Both the position numbers and the translations under genes were made by a program. Positions 46,708 to 60,108 of a DNA stretch of 64,000 nt are shown piece by piece. Within the stretch, counting starts at the first letter, position 1. Each line of letters begins with the position of its first letter. The stretch comes from Euwallacea fornicatus (lineage: Eukaryota; Arthropoda; Insecta; Coleoptera; Curculionidae), in NCBI RefSeq assembly GCF_040115645.1, contig NC_089561.1, positions 1,860,001 to 1,924,000 on the forward strand, written 5' to 3'. The notes below the pieces were generated by a model. That model was given only the letters and a program-made list of their open reading frames with translations. It made no database searches and had not been told where the DNA came from.

Positions 46708-49115
46708 ATGTTCGGTCATTGTGAGTTCTTGGTTCGCGCGGTTTTGTGCCAGTGGTTCGTTGTGGGCGCGTGGGGAAGGATTTTGGAAACGCAACGTAAG
46801 GAAGCATTTTTGCCCTTTTTGGCCAAATTTGGGGCTGTAAGGGTGTTTTTTTTTGTGCCGTGTATGGCGAAGTTGCGATTGAAGAATAGGTAGCAAAAAT
46901 CAGAAAATGCATACCTAATTATTGTATTACCGTTTTTTGCTGAAAACCGGCGTGTTTATGATTATTATTCAATAAAAGTCGCCAGTTCAATCCGCCGTTA
47001 CGTCAAAATAATTATACACCTGAAATTAAAAACCATTCTTCACGCACGCAAATACAATTAGCGCACGCATGAACTAATTAAAATTGGCCTCGATTTTTCC
47101 GACCTTACAAGGCCGATTACCCAAGACAAACAACACAATTTCATTAATTCCAAAATCACTTTTTAATTACCCTAATATTTCCACCTCGAGGCTTTGACCT
47201 CTTAAATTGCACTGCGCAGGGTGTTTAAATAATATTTGAATGTTTTAGCCGATTTTGTGAAAACCTGCATGATCACCAAGCCATGGGATGAATTCGTTAA
47301 TTGTTCCACTAACGCAGTTCAGCATCTATTCTCCGAAATTCCCAAAGGGAATAAGGATATCGAGCTTCAGGTTTTGGACCCTTTGCAGATTCCTGCAGTG
47401 AAGGTAAAATGTTTATTTAAATATTGAGGTACAAAAACGAAAAGAATATTGGTGCGATTGATGCAAGCGACCATGCTAAAATGTCGTAATTTGTACGAGA
47501 AAATGACTGAAGTAACATCTGAAACGCATTGACGTTCGAAGCAATCTCTGAGCCTTTTCTCGTGTTAAAAAAATTGTGTCAAGGCAGTTATGTTATTTCT
47601 TTACGGATCAATCGGCGACGAATCTTCTCACGTCCAAATTTCCCTTTTTCCTAGATTCTTCAAGGCGGAGGTGGCCCAGTTGCAGTGAACGCCACCCTCA
47701 CCCAAGTTTCTGTGGTGGGTTTCGGGAATACGAAAATCTTGTATAACTCCGTAGATCCAGAAACTTATGACTTCTTCACGAAGTTACATCTGCCTAGACT
47801 GAGGCTGGACGGTAACTACGAACTATTAGGTCGCATTTTGGTGATTGCCTTAAGAGGAAAGGGCAACTGTTGGTTCGACGCCAGTAAGTCTTTATTTATA
47901 ACCATTATCTCTCGGCGATTTTCAGTAGTATCTTTAAAATAGATATGACATCCTACGTCTTGTCTAATAATAGGAGATTCTAGAATCGCACTTTGAGCAC
48001 CATCTGCGAAATTCTCGGACAAACGTCCAAATTTCGGGAACACGAATTTCTGTCGACGAGTTCGCCAAATATCTGGAAAGATGGAGCTTCGGGAGATTTG
48101 GACTCCTGCCAGAGTGGCTATTTTTAATAAATACAAATTGCATTATTGCTTGTCATAATCACCCAAACGGTGAGGAGATGATATTAATTTTTGCTGCGGT
48201 ACAGGTGCTTAGAGGATAACGAAAACATGACATTTGGTTATTTGTTGTGTTGCCGTCTTGATGAGCAACGCAGCTTTAATAATATACAGGACGAGGCAAT
48301 TTGATTTTCCCCTGTTTTACTGATTTAATTGGAATCGATAAGTCTACGGGAGCTATAATGGCGATTAAAAAATAATTAGAACGCAATATGTCACAGCCAG
48401 GCGCGTGTCTACATGGGGCGTCTATTTAGGGTTGCCCGTTTAAGGGTGATATATAATGTCTTTATTTATATGATAATGTCATTCATATTGCGATCGTAAA
48501 AGAGTATTTTACAGGTATTTGGTTTCAAAGTTTTTGGCATTCATTTTGATTTACATCGAAATTGGCAACGAAAGATTTGTATTAGCAGCAAATTTCATTG
48601 TTTTCCTTGTCGAACAATTTTGTTTTTGCCAAAAATGACTCGTTTGCTGCAAAACGTGCATTTTGTTGAGTTATAATAGTGTTTATGCGTCGTTTAATGT
48701 TTACATGTAGTTTCTAAATATTACAGAGGATCTCGACATCGCGGTAAAATCTGAGGTCAAAATGGAAAAACGAAGCGGTTTCCACTTCTTTAAAGTGAAC
48801 CGAGTGCACGTGCAATTCTCCATTGGAGGCTTGAAACTCTACCTGGGTAACTTGTTCGACGGAATCAAACCCTTAGGTAATTTCGACTCACTTGAACTAA
48901 CCTGAATTAACTATCAGTTTCTTGCAGAGGACTCGACCAACGCGTACTTAAACTCCAATTGGCGCCCAGTTGCCGAATCTATAAACCCGATTTTATCGAA
49001 AACTATTGAGGATATAATGTTGGATATCTTACAGAAAGTATTCGATAACATTCCCGCAGATTTTTTCTTGGGGGACATTGATGCCAATGAAATCCTTAAA
49101 GGGAAACAGCCTTGA
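46708..49115 (+). CDS. Takeout / JHBP-family secreted protein
   Basis: Secreted carrier of small hydrophobic ligands (TULIP fold; takeout and haemolymph juvenile-hormone-binding proteins). Exons 46708-46795, 47249-47403, 47655-47883, 48727-48876 and 48928-49115 close in phase to 269 aa. Exon 1 is inferred: it gives a signal-peptide-like MFGHCEFLVRAVLCQWFVVG and ends in the phase needed for exon 2. Exon 2 has the N-terminal disulphide pair (FVKTCMITKPWDEFVNC) and LQVLDPLQIPAVK. Exon 3 has LRLDGNYELLGRILVIALRG, then GNC with the third Cys. Exon 4 has the FKVNRVHVQF...LYLGNLFDG block, and exon 5 the typical LNSNWRPVAESINP and a C-terminal amphipathic helix. The ligand cannot be told from sequence. 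Exons 2-5 are solid; exon 1 is moderate. Confidence 0.88.
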
Positions 49116-51551
49116 GTACCTAATTAGTTACTAAGATGATGTATAATTATTATCATTTTAAGGTGAGGCACTGTTTGGGCCTCAAAGAGAATCAATACTG
49201 ATCTGAATTATTCCAATCTGATTTGCCAAAATTCCAACGTGAGTCTCGAAAGAAAATGGAAGGTTACGGGTATCCAGACATAGATTTTGTAAAAATACGT
49301 TGGGCAAGAACCTAAAAATACTCCTCTCATAAATAAAACCTCTAATTGGCATTCTGATTAATTATTATTCTAAAAATTTCTATTTTTTTTACTTAGAATT
49401 TAAGGCATTTTATTTACTGATGTTTAGATAGTATGTTTGAGCATATAATATATTTAAGCCAATTTAAATGAGCTTAAACCTATATTAGGTCAGTTCAGGT
49501 TGTAGTGCATAAAGCTTGATAAAATACAATTTCACATGTTTTTTCTTCAATGTTTTTGACGGTTTTGAAATTATTAGTTCGTCGAGCAAAAATAACCAGG
49601 TGCGTAAAAATATGATGCTAACTGCTGAGGTATTTTTGGAAGTAATAAAAACCCTGACTCATTAACATCTATGAGCTTTCACATATAGCTCGCTCGTAAA
49701 TTACCGACTGAATATTTTTGGCAATACGTTTTCAAAGACTTGTCCATAAAAAGGCGCGAATTTGTTAAAAAATGTAAAATTCCCGAAAAAATTGGGCCAA
49801 AAACTTAATCTAATTTTAATATTATAAACACACAGGTGGTTGCACTTACTTGCCAAAGAGGTCTCGATGGTCCAGGCATTTTGTGTGATCCTCAAAGGTC
49901 GTTCCAGATGTTTGAGCTTTTGCCTCAAAGGTGTAATTCACACCTGTAATCACAATAAGATCACTGGTAAGACCGAAGATTAACTACGTAGAATTTCCAA
50001 CGTCTCTCTCTTATAGCGTCGCATTTTACTGTAGCGTCGGCCACGCCCACGATAACATTTTTCCAAATTTTATTTTAAGAGGACTAAGCGAATATTTCGC
50101 ATGCCTTCACGGCTATTTGCTCGCAAATATAGGATGATTCATGGAACTATTATGGGATGGCTCTACATGAGTCCAAGTGGCGGTTTTATCATGTGAAAAT
50201 TTGGCGCAAAGGGGATGATAAGGGTTGAAATGAAAGATTGAAATTTGGAAGGATTGTCACTCTTAAGGACAAAAATTTAACGGGGTTGCGATGTGATTCA
50301 TAGTTGACGTAAAATGCGGAATCGCCTGAAATTTTATTATTGTTTTGCTGCTGTGGCATATCGTTATTTTTGAAGTTGGTTAGTCATTTCTTTCAACTAT
50401 TTAGAAGCAACATGGTAATTGTTTTCCACAGGGATGAATAAAAGAAAAAAATCTATTAATCACTGTGGGTATTTTCTAACGTCCATTACACATGCTGCTT
50501 GACTAGTTTGAAATGCAAACTCAAAAACCTCTGGCCCATTAAATTTCGCTAAAAATATACTTCAATGAAGGATATCTAAAGGACTCGTTTTCCTAAAGCT
50601 CAGTAGCACTAAATTGTTTATTTTTTAAGTTATTTTTGGTAGATGTTCATATAGAGAAAGTAGAAATTATGTTAAATGATTTGCGGTACCAATTCGATTG
50701 GATTGTTCTATATACAAGGTGTTTACCGTTACAGGTTGGCACCTGACGAGTACCTCTCTATAAATATTCCCTCAAATATCGTGATTTTTTAAATAAATTT
50801 TCTTGAAAATTTCCAAAAGAGGGTATTTACCTAATTTACCTGATTTTAAAAATTATATATAAGGTTTTAGTATCATCAAGTTTTAATTTTTTCGAGGAAA
50901 TGTGAAATAAAAAAAATAATTTTATTACTGTATTGCTGGTTGCATATTTTCGAAACTCCAATTACAAATAGTTTCTGATTTCAACATGAGGTACCCTCTA
51001 TCCTTGTCAACTATACGCAGAGTAACGTAAAACAAAAGAATACACATAATTTACGTTGTTCATCTCTTTCTGTTTCACTGAGTACGATTTGACTTTGGCA
51101 TTTTATGACATTTTATAACCTCCAATTTGTACCTGTAAATTTAACAAAATATTCTGAGAACTCATCGTTAAAATGCATTATAAACTGATAAAACGTTGTT
51201 AACAGTAAATACAAAAATGATTTAATACAAATAAACCTCATTTTCAAACGTGTTTTGATGCTTAAACCTGAAGCGTAGGCGGAAAGCTTCTAGAAAATTC
51301 ATTCCAAAGTTTGTCATCTGTTGCAGGAATGTCGAAGGCCAAATTTTATTAGTGAAACGATGTGAAAAATGTGCTGAAATTAACTGCAATTTATTAATAA
51401 ACTATGCCCAATTGACGCTTAACTAGATCAATATTTCGTTTATTTACCAACAAGGAATGATACAATGCTGTATTGAACCAGCTGCGCAAAGAAGTGCCTT
51501 ACTAAACAATAAAATTGTTTATTTTGTTACCCAAGTAGTGTTTATATTATA
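49116..51551. other. Intergenic region between takeout-family gene and Ask1
   Basis: AT-rich, with no gene recognised. TATACAAGGTGTTTACC near 50709-50725 and GGTACCCTCTATCC near 50990 look like the ends of a decayed transposon of unknown family, but no internal coding remains. The right end should hold the Ask1 promoter. Confidence 0.35.
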
Positions 51552-54500
51552 ATGTTAACAAAAATGCCTTCAATACCAACTGTTATTGAGCCTGATGCAG
51601 GTATAATCTGACTCATTACAAGGCAAAATTTGTCATTAACGAAAATAAAGCACTTTTTGCAGAGTGTCCCAGTGCAACAGACAGTGTTGGCTCACATTCT
51701 GATACTTCCACACACACAAATGCCACTATGACTAAACCTCATATGGAAGTTGTTTGTGTGATAGATATTTGTCAAAGTGAGAACTTGACTCAGAGAAAGA
51801 AGGCTCTGGAAGAGGTCAAAACGGCATGTAATCAAGTAGGAGCCACGATGTCACATATCCAAGTATGTAGCCAGTGATTTTAAAACTTGTCTTCCACTAA
51901 AAGGGATGTTTTAGTTTGAAAAACTTGACTTTGGACAAGCAAATGTTGTTAGCAGTTTTTATAATGCAGATGTGGTGATTATTGATATTTCACTGCCCGT
52001 ACAGCAAAGTACCTTAATTTATCATTTGGGAGTACGGGAGAGTTTTAATATGAAACAGAATATCTTGATTTATAATGATCTTGAATCAGAAATTACCTTG
52101 AGGCTAAAGGTAAGTGTTAGTTTGAGTGTTATCTCTATTTCCAAAATATCAGGATGTGTTCTATAAAAAGATTGTATTCAAGTAGGTTACTTATTTTTTT
52201 ATAGCTATCTTGCTCCAATTACACATTTGTCTCATATAAATTAGCAGACACTGCATGCATAACTACAGGACCAACTGATAGAGCAGATGATACAACTGAA
52301 TTTCTGCACCAACGATTAAAGAAATCACTTCAGGATGTTGAAATTCAGAGCAAGTGAGTTATTTCATAACTTAATAAATGCCAACAGCTTATTTTATGTT
52401 CTTGAATTCTAGAGCTCATATGAAAGAACGGTTTCTATCAGACCTAAAAAAAATCAATGAAACCAAATCAGGCCCTGAAAGAAAAGAGGCATTATTGAAT
52501 ATTGTCAATAGACTCAATGACCGCAATGTTTTGTCAGGTAAAATTTGCTATTAGTGATTTAATTTTGAGCTTAAACCATGAATAAACTTGCTAGGGGACA
52601 CAGTACTAAATCTTCTGCTCAGCTTCAGAGACATCCAAGAGTATGAGTCAATGATTCATGTGGTTGAGGGTTTACGTTCAGTTCCTGCGGGGCAGAAGTA
52701 CCTTAACTCTTACATTGTATTCTTATATGCCTTCGCTTTAAATCGGCGTAAAAAAGACGGAGATAGAGAGAAGGCTTTACAAGTGTGCATTAATGCTTTA
52801 AAAAAGGTATTGTTGAGTGCTTAAGAAGCTGAGAAGTAACTTTGAAATCTTGTAGAAAGAGAATAATTTTCCTGACATGCTGTGTCTGTGCGGGCGAATT
52901 TATAAAGACAAATTTACAGAGTCCAATTACTCAGATAAGGAAAGTCTGGATCAGGCTATTCATTGGTACAAAAAAGGGTTTGAAGTTCAGCCCAATGAAT
53001 ATGCGGGTATTATTGCCTTAGCATAATCAAATTTTGAGTGTGGTTTCGTTGGGTTAATTTAAGGTATAAACCTGGCGACTTTACTGGTGATAAAGGGCGA
53101 AGAATTAAATAAATCCAGCGACTTACAACACATCGCAATAGTTTTAAATAGTCTTATTGGTAAAAAAGGTAGCTTGGCTTCACTCAAGGACTATTGGGAC
53201 GTTGCCACATTTTTCGAGATTTCAGTGCTAGCTCAGAATTACGCGAATGCAATTCAAGTATGCTCTGAAATTAAAAATTTGCTTCAGACACAAATTTTTA
53301 TTTGTCTATAGGCAGCAGAACATATGTTTCGTTTGAAACCCCCCGATTGGTACCTGAAATCCACTATTGGCAATATACAGTTAATAGATCGATTTAGGAA
53401 GAAAAAGGAAGAAGATATTTCGGGTGAAGAGCAGGTCTTTTATTTCTGGATGGAATTTTTTACCGAAGCTATTAAGAAGGTCGACGAAGTCTCTTCTGAT
53501 GGGAGGTTTCCAGTGCTCATTTTCGAGCCCAGCAAAGAGTACATGCCCAGTTCTGTTTGGATTAATTTTGGAGTGGAGCCCCAAACGTTACAAGTAAGTT
53601 TTGAGTGACTCCGAAGCAAAACATTGCGTCGTAATCGTCAACAATTCCATTAATCGGCTTCGCAACTATGAAATAAAATTGCCTAATTGAATGTACAATC
53701 GTCTGCTATAAAGTTATCATTTCCTGTTTGTTTTTAATATTCTTCGCTACATTGATGCAATTTTTTCTAACATTATGATCACCTAGTGAATTTTTGCTTT
53801 ATAGAAGATTGTGCAGAAATGTGTCTAAAATCCTAAGAAGCCTTTATTCAAATCCCTTTTTGGGTAAACAGCTAAGTTTAAGCTTTCTCTGGTTTATTAA
53901 AAATTTTCAGGTCAGCAATATTTGCTTAAAAAGATTGAAGTCGTGTTGCACTGAAATTCACGATTGGGAGTTCACCGCGGACGACATTAGGAGTTTCAGC
54001 TTAAGCACCCAAGATGACAGATCTTTATTTCTATATGTTTTAGCCATATCCGATTGTTTCCAAATATTTTTCCCTTCCGAAGCATGCAGGTAGAAAAATC
54101 CAAGCTCAATTTAAATTAAAAATAACACAAAGTACCATTCAACTAGGAGCGTGTTTCATAAGTTATTAGTTAATTTACTAAACTACCAAGAGAGACCTTT
54201 AGAACCTGAGCCGCCACAGGAAATTCAGTTTGAGTACGAACGAGATGAGCAGGGTAGAAAAAAAATGCTGGGGAAAGGAACTTATGGGGTGGTGTATGCA
54301 GCTTTAGATTTGAACAAGCAAGGTTGGTTTTTCTTCTCCTAAATTTTGATATGCAAAAATGCTTTCTTCTAGTTCGAATAGCTGTTAAAGAAGTGCCCGA
54401 AAAGAACCTTGGGGCGGTGCAGCCGTTACACGAAGAAATTCGAGTTCATTCTCAGCTGAGACATCGCAATATCGTTCAGTATCTGGGGTCGCGATCAGAA

Positions 54501-57500
54501 GAGGGTAATTTTCTAGCAGTTTTATCTCGTTATTTATTAATTATTCATTGTCAAATAGGGTTTTTTAAAATTTTCATGGAACAAGTCCCTGGAGGCTCCC
54601 TGAGCGCTCTTTTAAGATCCAAGTGGGGTTCCCTTCAAAAGAACGAACCCACGATGGCGTCTTATACCAAACAGATTCTTGAGGGCCTAAAGTACCTGCA
54701 CAGTCATAGAATCGTGCATCGTGACATTAAGGGTGCGCATCATTTTTCGTTGTTAATTTAAAGTTTTATTTCATGTTTTTTGCCTTTAGGCGACAACGTC
54801 CTGGTAAACACTTACAGTGGAGTCGTGAAAATTTCCGATTTTGGCACGTCGAAGAGGTTGATTGGTCTAAGTCCTAGTACTCAGACTTTCACGGGCACTC
54901 TTCAGTATATGGCGCCTGAAGTTATTGATAGGTTGGCCATCGCAATTTTTCCCATTTATTTCTACAATCTTGGAATTATTTTTCAGGGGGCAGCGCGGGT
55001 ACGCGGCTCCAGCGGATGTTTGGTCGTTGGGGTGCACTGTGGTGGAAATGTCAACGGGTAAACCGCCCTTCATCGAATTGGGGTCGCCGCAGGCCGCACT
55101 TTTTAAGGTTGGATATCATAAAGCCCATCCGGAAATTCCCGAATTGTCGGATAAAGCTACAACGTTCATCTTAAAGTGTTTCGAGTCTGATCCTGATAAA
55201 CGGGCGACTGCCGAACAACTTTTGGAAGATCCATTTTTATGTAAGTCTGTATTGGTTTTAAAAGTGCCTTTTCGCGATGCAAGGTTCAAGAGTCAGTCTA
55301 TTACAGTGAGATAAATGTGGTAAGACCGGTTTTTTCAGAACATTTCTAGAAGCGCAGAGAAACTTATTTTTATAAACGGTCAACATAACCCATGGATGCT
55401 TCATCTATAAGAAATGTGTAGATTATTTTAAGGTCATATGCGAAAATGCTATCTGGAATGAAAAAAGTATAAATGCACTAGTTATTGTGAACTTGACTTT
55501 TTTTTATCTTAGCAAATTCTGAATTAAACCAAAAGCTTCGTACAGACCTGAACATTCTGTCGCAGAACGACTTGAATACGGAACAAAACACTAACTTGGA
55601 CTGGGCGCAACAGATCTGTGTATGTTTGCAAATCATTTGAGTTTGTTGAAAAAGTGTTGCCTAGACACTGAGTGGGAGAGGAAATTTCTTAAAGATCTGG
55701 AATTTCCAAGTCTCCAAATAGGCATCAAAATGTATCTACTGGAGAATCACGTGAAAAATTAACACCGCGGCATGAACGGTCATACCAAAAGCTTCATCGA
55801 TTTAACATGTTAAAGTATACATTTCGAGGACAAGGTGTTAACACTGCCTCCACAAATGATAAAAGTGCCCTTGGTTTGGCCGACAAAGTTGCCGGTTTTA
55901 ATAATAAATTGATCGAAAATATTCGTTTTTAGGTATTCCTGAATTCGTCACATAGGTAAATTTCATTGATAAATAACACGTTTTTATACATTCATTGACA
56001 AAGGCCACAAAGACGCGATAAAAACATACTTGAACGCTTTTTTTTGTTAGCATTCCATCGCGTTGTTGCAAGCTAGCAAAAAGAACTCCTTTGCCAATCG
56101 TGCAGTTTCGCGATCGCAAGTCTTCTACACAAATTTATCGTAAAAGTTTGTGAGTTAAATTACGAGAAGTAGTTAATTATTGATTGAGGTGGCTGGCGGA
56201 AAAATGCGTTTTCACAAAGATTGTGTTTCGAAAAAGTGTTTATTTGGTTGGTTGCGTAAAGGTACATAATGCTCACTACATCCATCCAGTATTTCGTCTC
56301 AAAGCAAAACGATCAAATTACAAAGGCTTTAATACCATAGAAGTGTCTAAAACCTTCTTCATAGGTCCTGAAAGGAAAAAGCCTGTTCGCATGCCTACGG
56401 AATTCAGTAGGAGCGTTTCAGTTCCCGTGGATAAACTGGCCCCCAAAATGCTTTCTGGACACTCTAGCGCCCCGAATCAAACTCCTACAACCCCAGAATC
56501 TGAGTAAGTAAATAAGAATATGGAGACAAAATGAGTATCTAATTAAGAATCAGCGAGTTGTATCCTTTAGTAAACGATGCGTGATCGCATGTCATGAAAT
56601 TTATATTATGTACTTTCCTCGCATTTTCAGGGCCATTTAGGTGAAGGTTTGGAAAGTTATATTGCAATATAACACAACTTTCCAGTTTCATTAAAATTCC
56701 TAATAATCAGTCTCAAGATCATAGATGTCGGGGCATTTCATTTCGGCAATTGAAGCAAGCTTCTGCGAAATAAGAGTGGGAATTGCAATGTTATCGACTA
56801 CAACATCAATGCCCGCTGGAACATTAAAAGCTTGCAAATAGTGACCATAAATTCGTCGTTTATGTATAAGTTTCTAATTCCCAAACATCGAAAAATACAT
56901 TTTTGTGTTTAACTCTCATCCTCAACCCTGTTTGTTTTGTAGTGGCTCCAGCCATCATCACGCGAGAACCGCTTCGCTTTTGCCGCCCATTCACATGCCC
57001 ACCGATTTGAGTTTCGGCAGGTACGCAGCTTGAAAGTTCTGCTTTGGTTTAGAGTTCAAAATTACATTTTTAAAGAATTAAATTGTTTTTCTACCAACTT
57101 TTTATTAGTCTGGCCTCGACCCCTTCATTAGATTGCGGCGACTCCGGCCTGGATCAACACTCGGAAAGGCGAAATTCCTCCGGGACTCTTTTATCCCCTG
57201 AAGCTGAAGTAGGTAATAGTCTCGTAAAAACCTTGAAAACATCCTGGATAATTTGAGATTTGCCACTTATCAGGAACCGAAACTGATGGGTTTTATCTAC
57301 TGAAGAAAGATTCGCAAAGAAGGACGACTTTGGCTAAAGTGTTAGCCAACGACGGGAATAAAATTGTAGATTTGTGGATGCAGAAAGTCAGGGATAAATA
57401 TTTGGGAGAAACCGTTTTGACTCCGAAACATCTGCTCAAGTAAGTTTTTGGAAACTTGGCCTTCAATGTCCTTTTTTAACGTTTTATCCTAGATTAATGG

Positions 57501-58538
57501 ACGGCCTGAAGTCGTTTATAATAGATCCCAATGTGAGCATTGTAGAGTCTACGGTCAAGGAGCTGAAGGAAGAGATGGATTATGATGGTACTGCTATCCA
57601 TCAATTGCAGTTTGCCATATATTTATATCAAGTAAGACTAGAGAATCATACGCATGAATATAGTGATTTCATCGACGAAAAGGATGCGAAAAATATGAAG
57701 TTTTCTCTCTTCCACCTCAGACTTCTCTGGTGTGCCGATTGGCCACTTTGTATAACTGTAAATTGCAATCAAATGTTGATTTGAAAGGTATAGGGGTTAT
57801 ATTCAATTCTAAAATTCTGCAATATCTTTTACAGGAATCAGTGAACGAGATCCTACGTCTGCACCCTATAAAACCCCACTGGATGTTCGCCTTGGATAAT
57901 CTAGTTCGGTCTTGTGTCCAAGCAGCAATCACTGTCCTTTCTCCTGAGCTGGGCGAAAACCTTGCCACGCACGGCTCCGTTGATACCTCTAAATCCGGTA
58001 AAACCAACGAGAGTTTCGACATCGAACACTCTTTAATTCACTTGAAAGGCGAACACTCAAAAATCTGCCACGATTGCATCGAAAATTTGAAGCGAATTGT
58101 TGTAAGTTCAATCACTTGATTATTGAATTTCTGGGTTGAAATGTTGAGACAGGTTAGGGAGTTGCAAGAATCGAATAGGCAACAGATGGAATCCTTGAAA
58201 ACGTTCCTTCACGAGACGGTCAAACAGCAAACGGAACTTTTGCGGCTCTCCTCCCTGTCTGAGGAGTGCGATGAGGGCGAGGAAGATTCGAAGTTGGCAA
58301 GTTGGCTGGAGGGATTGGGGATTACTGATAGTGCCAGGAGAAAGGTCTGTTTTAGGATTCAATAAACTTTTCGAGATCATTTTAATAATTCTAGGTTCTG
58401 TCCCGTGGTTACAAACTAGAGGAAGTCCTTCTTGATTTCACTAGAGAAGAGATTCGAAGTCTGGGCCTAATAGGAGCTTCAGGCTTAAGGCTTTGGAAGG
58501 CCATTAAGCAATACCGTAACACTAAAGGATCCTGCTAA
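51552..58538 (+). CDS. Ask1: Apoptosis signal-regulating kinase 1 (MAP3K5/15 family)
   Basis: Stress-activated MAP3K upstream of JNK and p38. Twenty-four exons close in phase to about 1315 aa: 51552-51600, 51663-51862, 51915-52109, 52205-52353, 52413-52537, 52595-52806, 52856-53006, 53064-53257, 53312-53593, 53911-54089, 54147-54322, 54373-54504, 54559-54732, 54790-54931, 54987-55240, 55513-55617, 56365-56503, 56943-57020, 57109-57212, 57274-57439, 57493-57631, 57835-58101, 58153-58344, 58395-58538. The thioredoxin-binding/central region matches ASK1 (SLPVQQSTLIYHLGVRESF). The kinase is intact: GKGTYG at 621-626, Lys643, HRD Asp737, DFG Asp756, the activation-loop TFTGT with Thr774, and APE. 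After it come FYLLKKDSQRRTTL, the HPIKPHWMFALDNLV block, a coiled coil (QVRELQESNRQQMESLK) and a C-terminal SAM-like domain ending WKAIKQYRN. Confidence 0.95.
55513..55617 (+). other. Symmetric 105-nt cassette exon of Ask1
   Basis: Acceptor TTTATCTTAG, donor GTGTAT (weak), phase 1 at both ends. It lies directly after the exon that ends the kinase domain. It encodes 35 residues rich in Asn, Gln and Leu (SNSELNQKLRTDLN). Skipping it keeps frame and joins DPFLC to PERKKPVRMP, so it could be alternatively used. Confidence 0.5.
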
Positions 58539-59874
58539 AATATGACGATTATTTTTAGATATTTTGTTCAAAATTAATATTCGTGGGAACCCCTAGTAAA
58601 TTCACTGCCTCACATTCTTAATCTATAAAGTATAAAGTGTCTCAAATTAAATATCAATCATCCAATGATATTCTTGTATGCTTCATGGTATTGCTATACA
58701 TAATAACTATTTCTAAGGAGAATTTGAATATTTGTGGGATTTTTCCCTTGACTTTGCTGTGATTGTTTTCTATATTTCCGTCGGCAAACGGACTGCACAA
58801 CTACATTAATTGTGTAGCTATTAATTAAAAGTTACTGGTCTAAGCAGCTTAAACGGCTGCAAAGTTTCAAGTTTTATTTAATTTATATTCAGAAAAGCAG
58901 TTATTTCGTTGATACTGCGTATATATAACAGAATAGTTAAAATTTTAATTTATTTATTAAAAGAAAAAGCTATTGGATTGTCTTCCAGAACAACACAATG
59001 AAAGGACTGATTAAGTTTTTAGGAATAAGAGTAAACATTTAATTTCCTTTTTGTGTGCGAGATTAACGTGTGACCAATTATTGTATTTATTGATGTGTAA
59101 AACACTTTTTATATACTGCAGGCAAAGAAGGATGTACAATTTCATTTGCAGCTTTTAGGCAAGAATAATAATTTATTTAACAGCGTTTTGCATCTGTCTG
59201 CGGTCAAAACTTTATCATCACATATTTGTAGGTAAAAAAGAGCCTTAAGTTTTAGGTGTTTTTAAATTTTTTCGAAAATTTTATTTTATTGATGAAAAAT
59301 GGTGCTAATAAAAATTCTAACATTACATGTTCTTTTTCTCTTTTTACCCAACAATAGCCATAAGAAATAACCGCACGAAGTGTGATGTGACATCATTTTT
59401 TATTTTTAATTCATTGGCATCATTTGGTTCACGTGAAAGGCAATCAATGAGGCTTCAAATGAAAGGCAAGGAATCTAATGTTCTAAACCTTCGTGGAAAC
59501 GAGCACTAGTTGGGGTCAACCAGAAATCTTTTATAATAGATACAGGATTTCCCTAAATTATGCTGTTCAGTTAAACATCGAAATATTAAATTGAAAATAA
59601 TGTCATCATCCAATACATCACGATCATATAATCTTTGTCTTTCAATCAATAATAAAACTTTGTATTCCATTTCCCATTATAAGAGCGTTCCAGTATGCCG
59701 TTTAATAATTCTGGGAAAAATAGATATAGAATAAATTTATCTCTCTAGATCACATATGTAAACTACTGTTAATCATCGCCTACTAATAATTTCTTGATTC
59801 GATGGCGAACGCGATCATTAATTTAGTTGCGGCTTAGGAAATCTGATCAACTGTAATGTTTTATAAGTTTTTTT

Positions 59875-60108
59875 CTAATAGCGATAACTTTCTACCATCA
59901 CTTGCGCCAGGCATTTTGGAATTATATGCATGGGTGATGTATACCAGAAGGCAAATTCTCTGACCTCGTTTCCATGTGAACCGTCTACCTGCACCTTCAT
60001 GGTTGACTTGAAGCCATAAGTGACATATGAGTTTTTGTATTGAAAAGTTAACCAAATGGCGAAAGTGCGAATTTCAATATAAGTAATACCAACTGGTCGA
60101 TTTACCAT
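59875..60108 (-). other. Unassigned 77-codon open frame with coding-like composition
   Basis: The frame begins MVNRPVGITYIEIRTFAIWL and includes YVTYGFKSTMKVQVDG, then REFAFWYTSPMHIIPKC. The composition is balanced and unlike neighbouring random frames, and there are no stops. I do not recognise the family. It could be an exon of an unknown gene or a captured transposon piece. Confidence 0.3.

Noticed and set aside
53794..53910. Possible extra Ask1 exon before VSNICLKRLK
   Set aside because: Exon 9 joins directly to 53911 and matches the human protein without a gap; the intervening frame has no counterpart.
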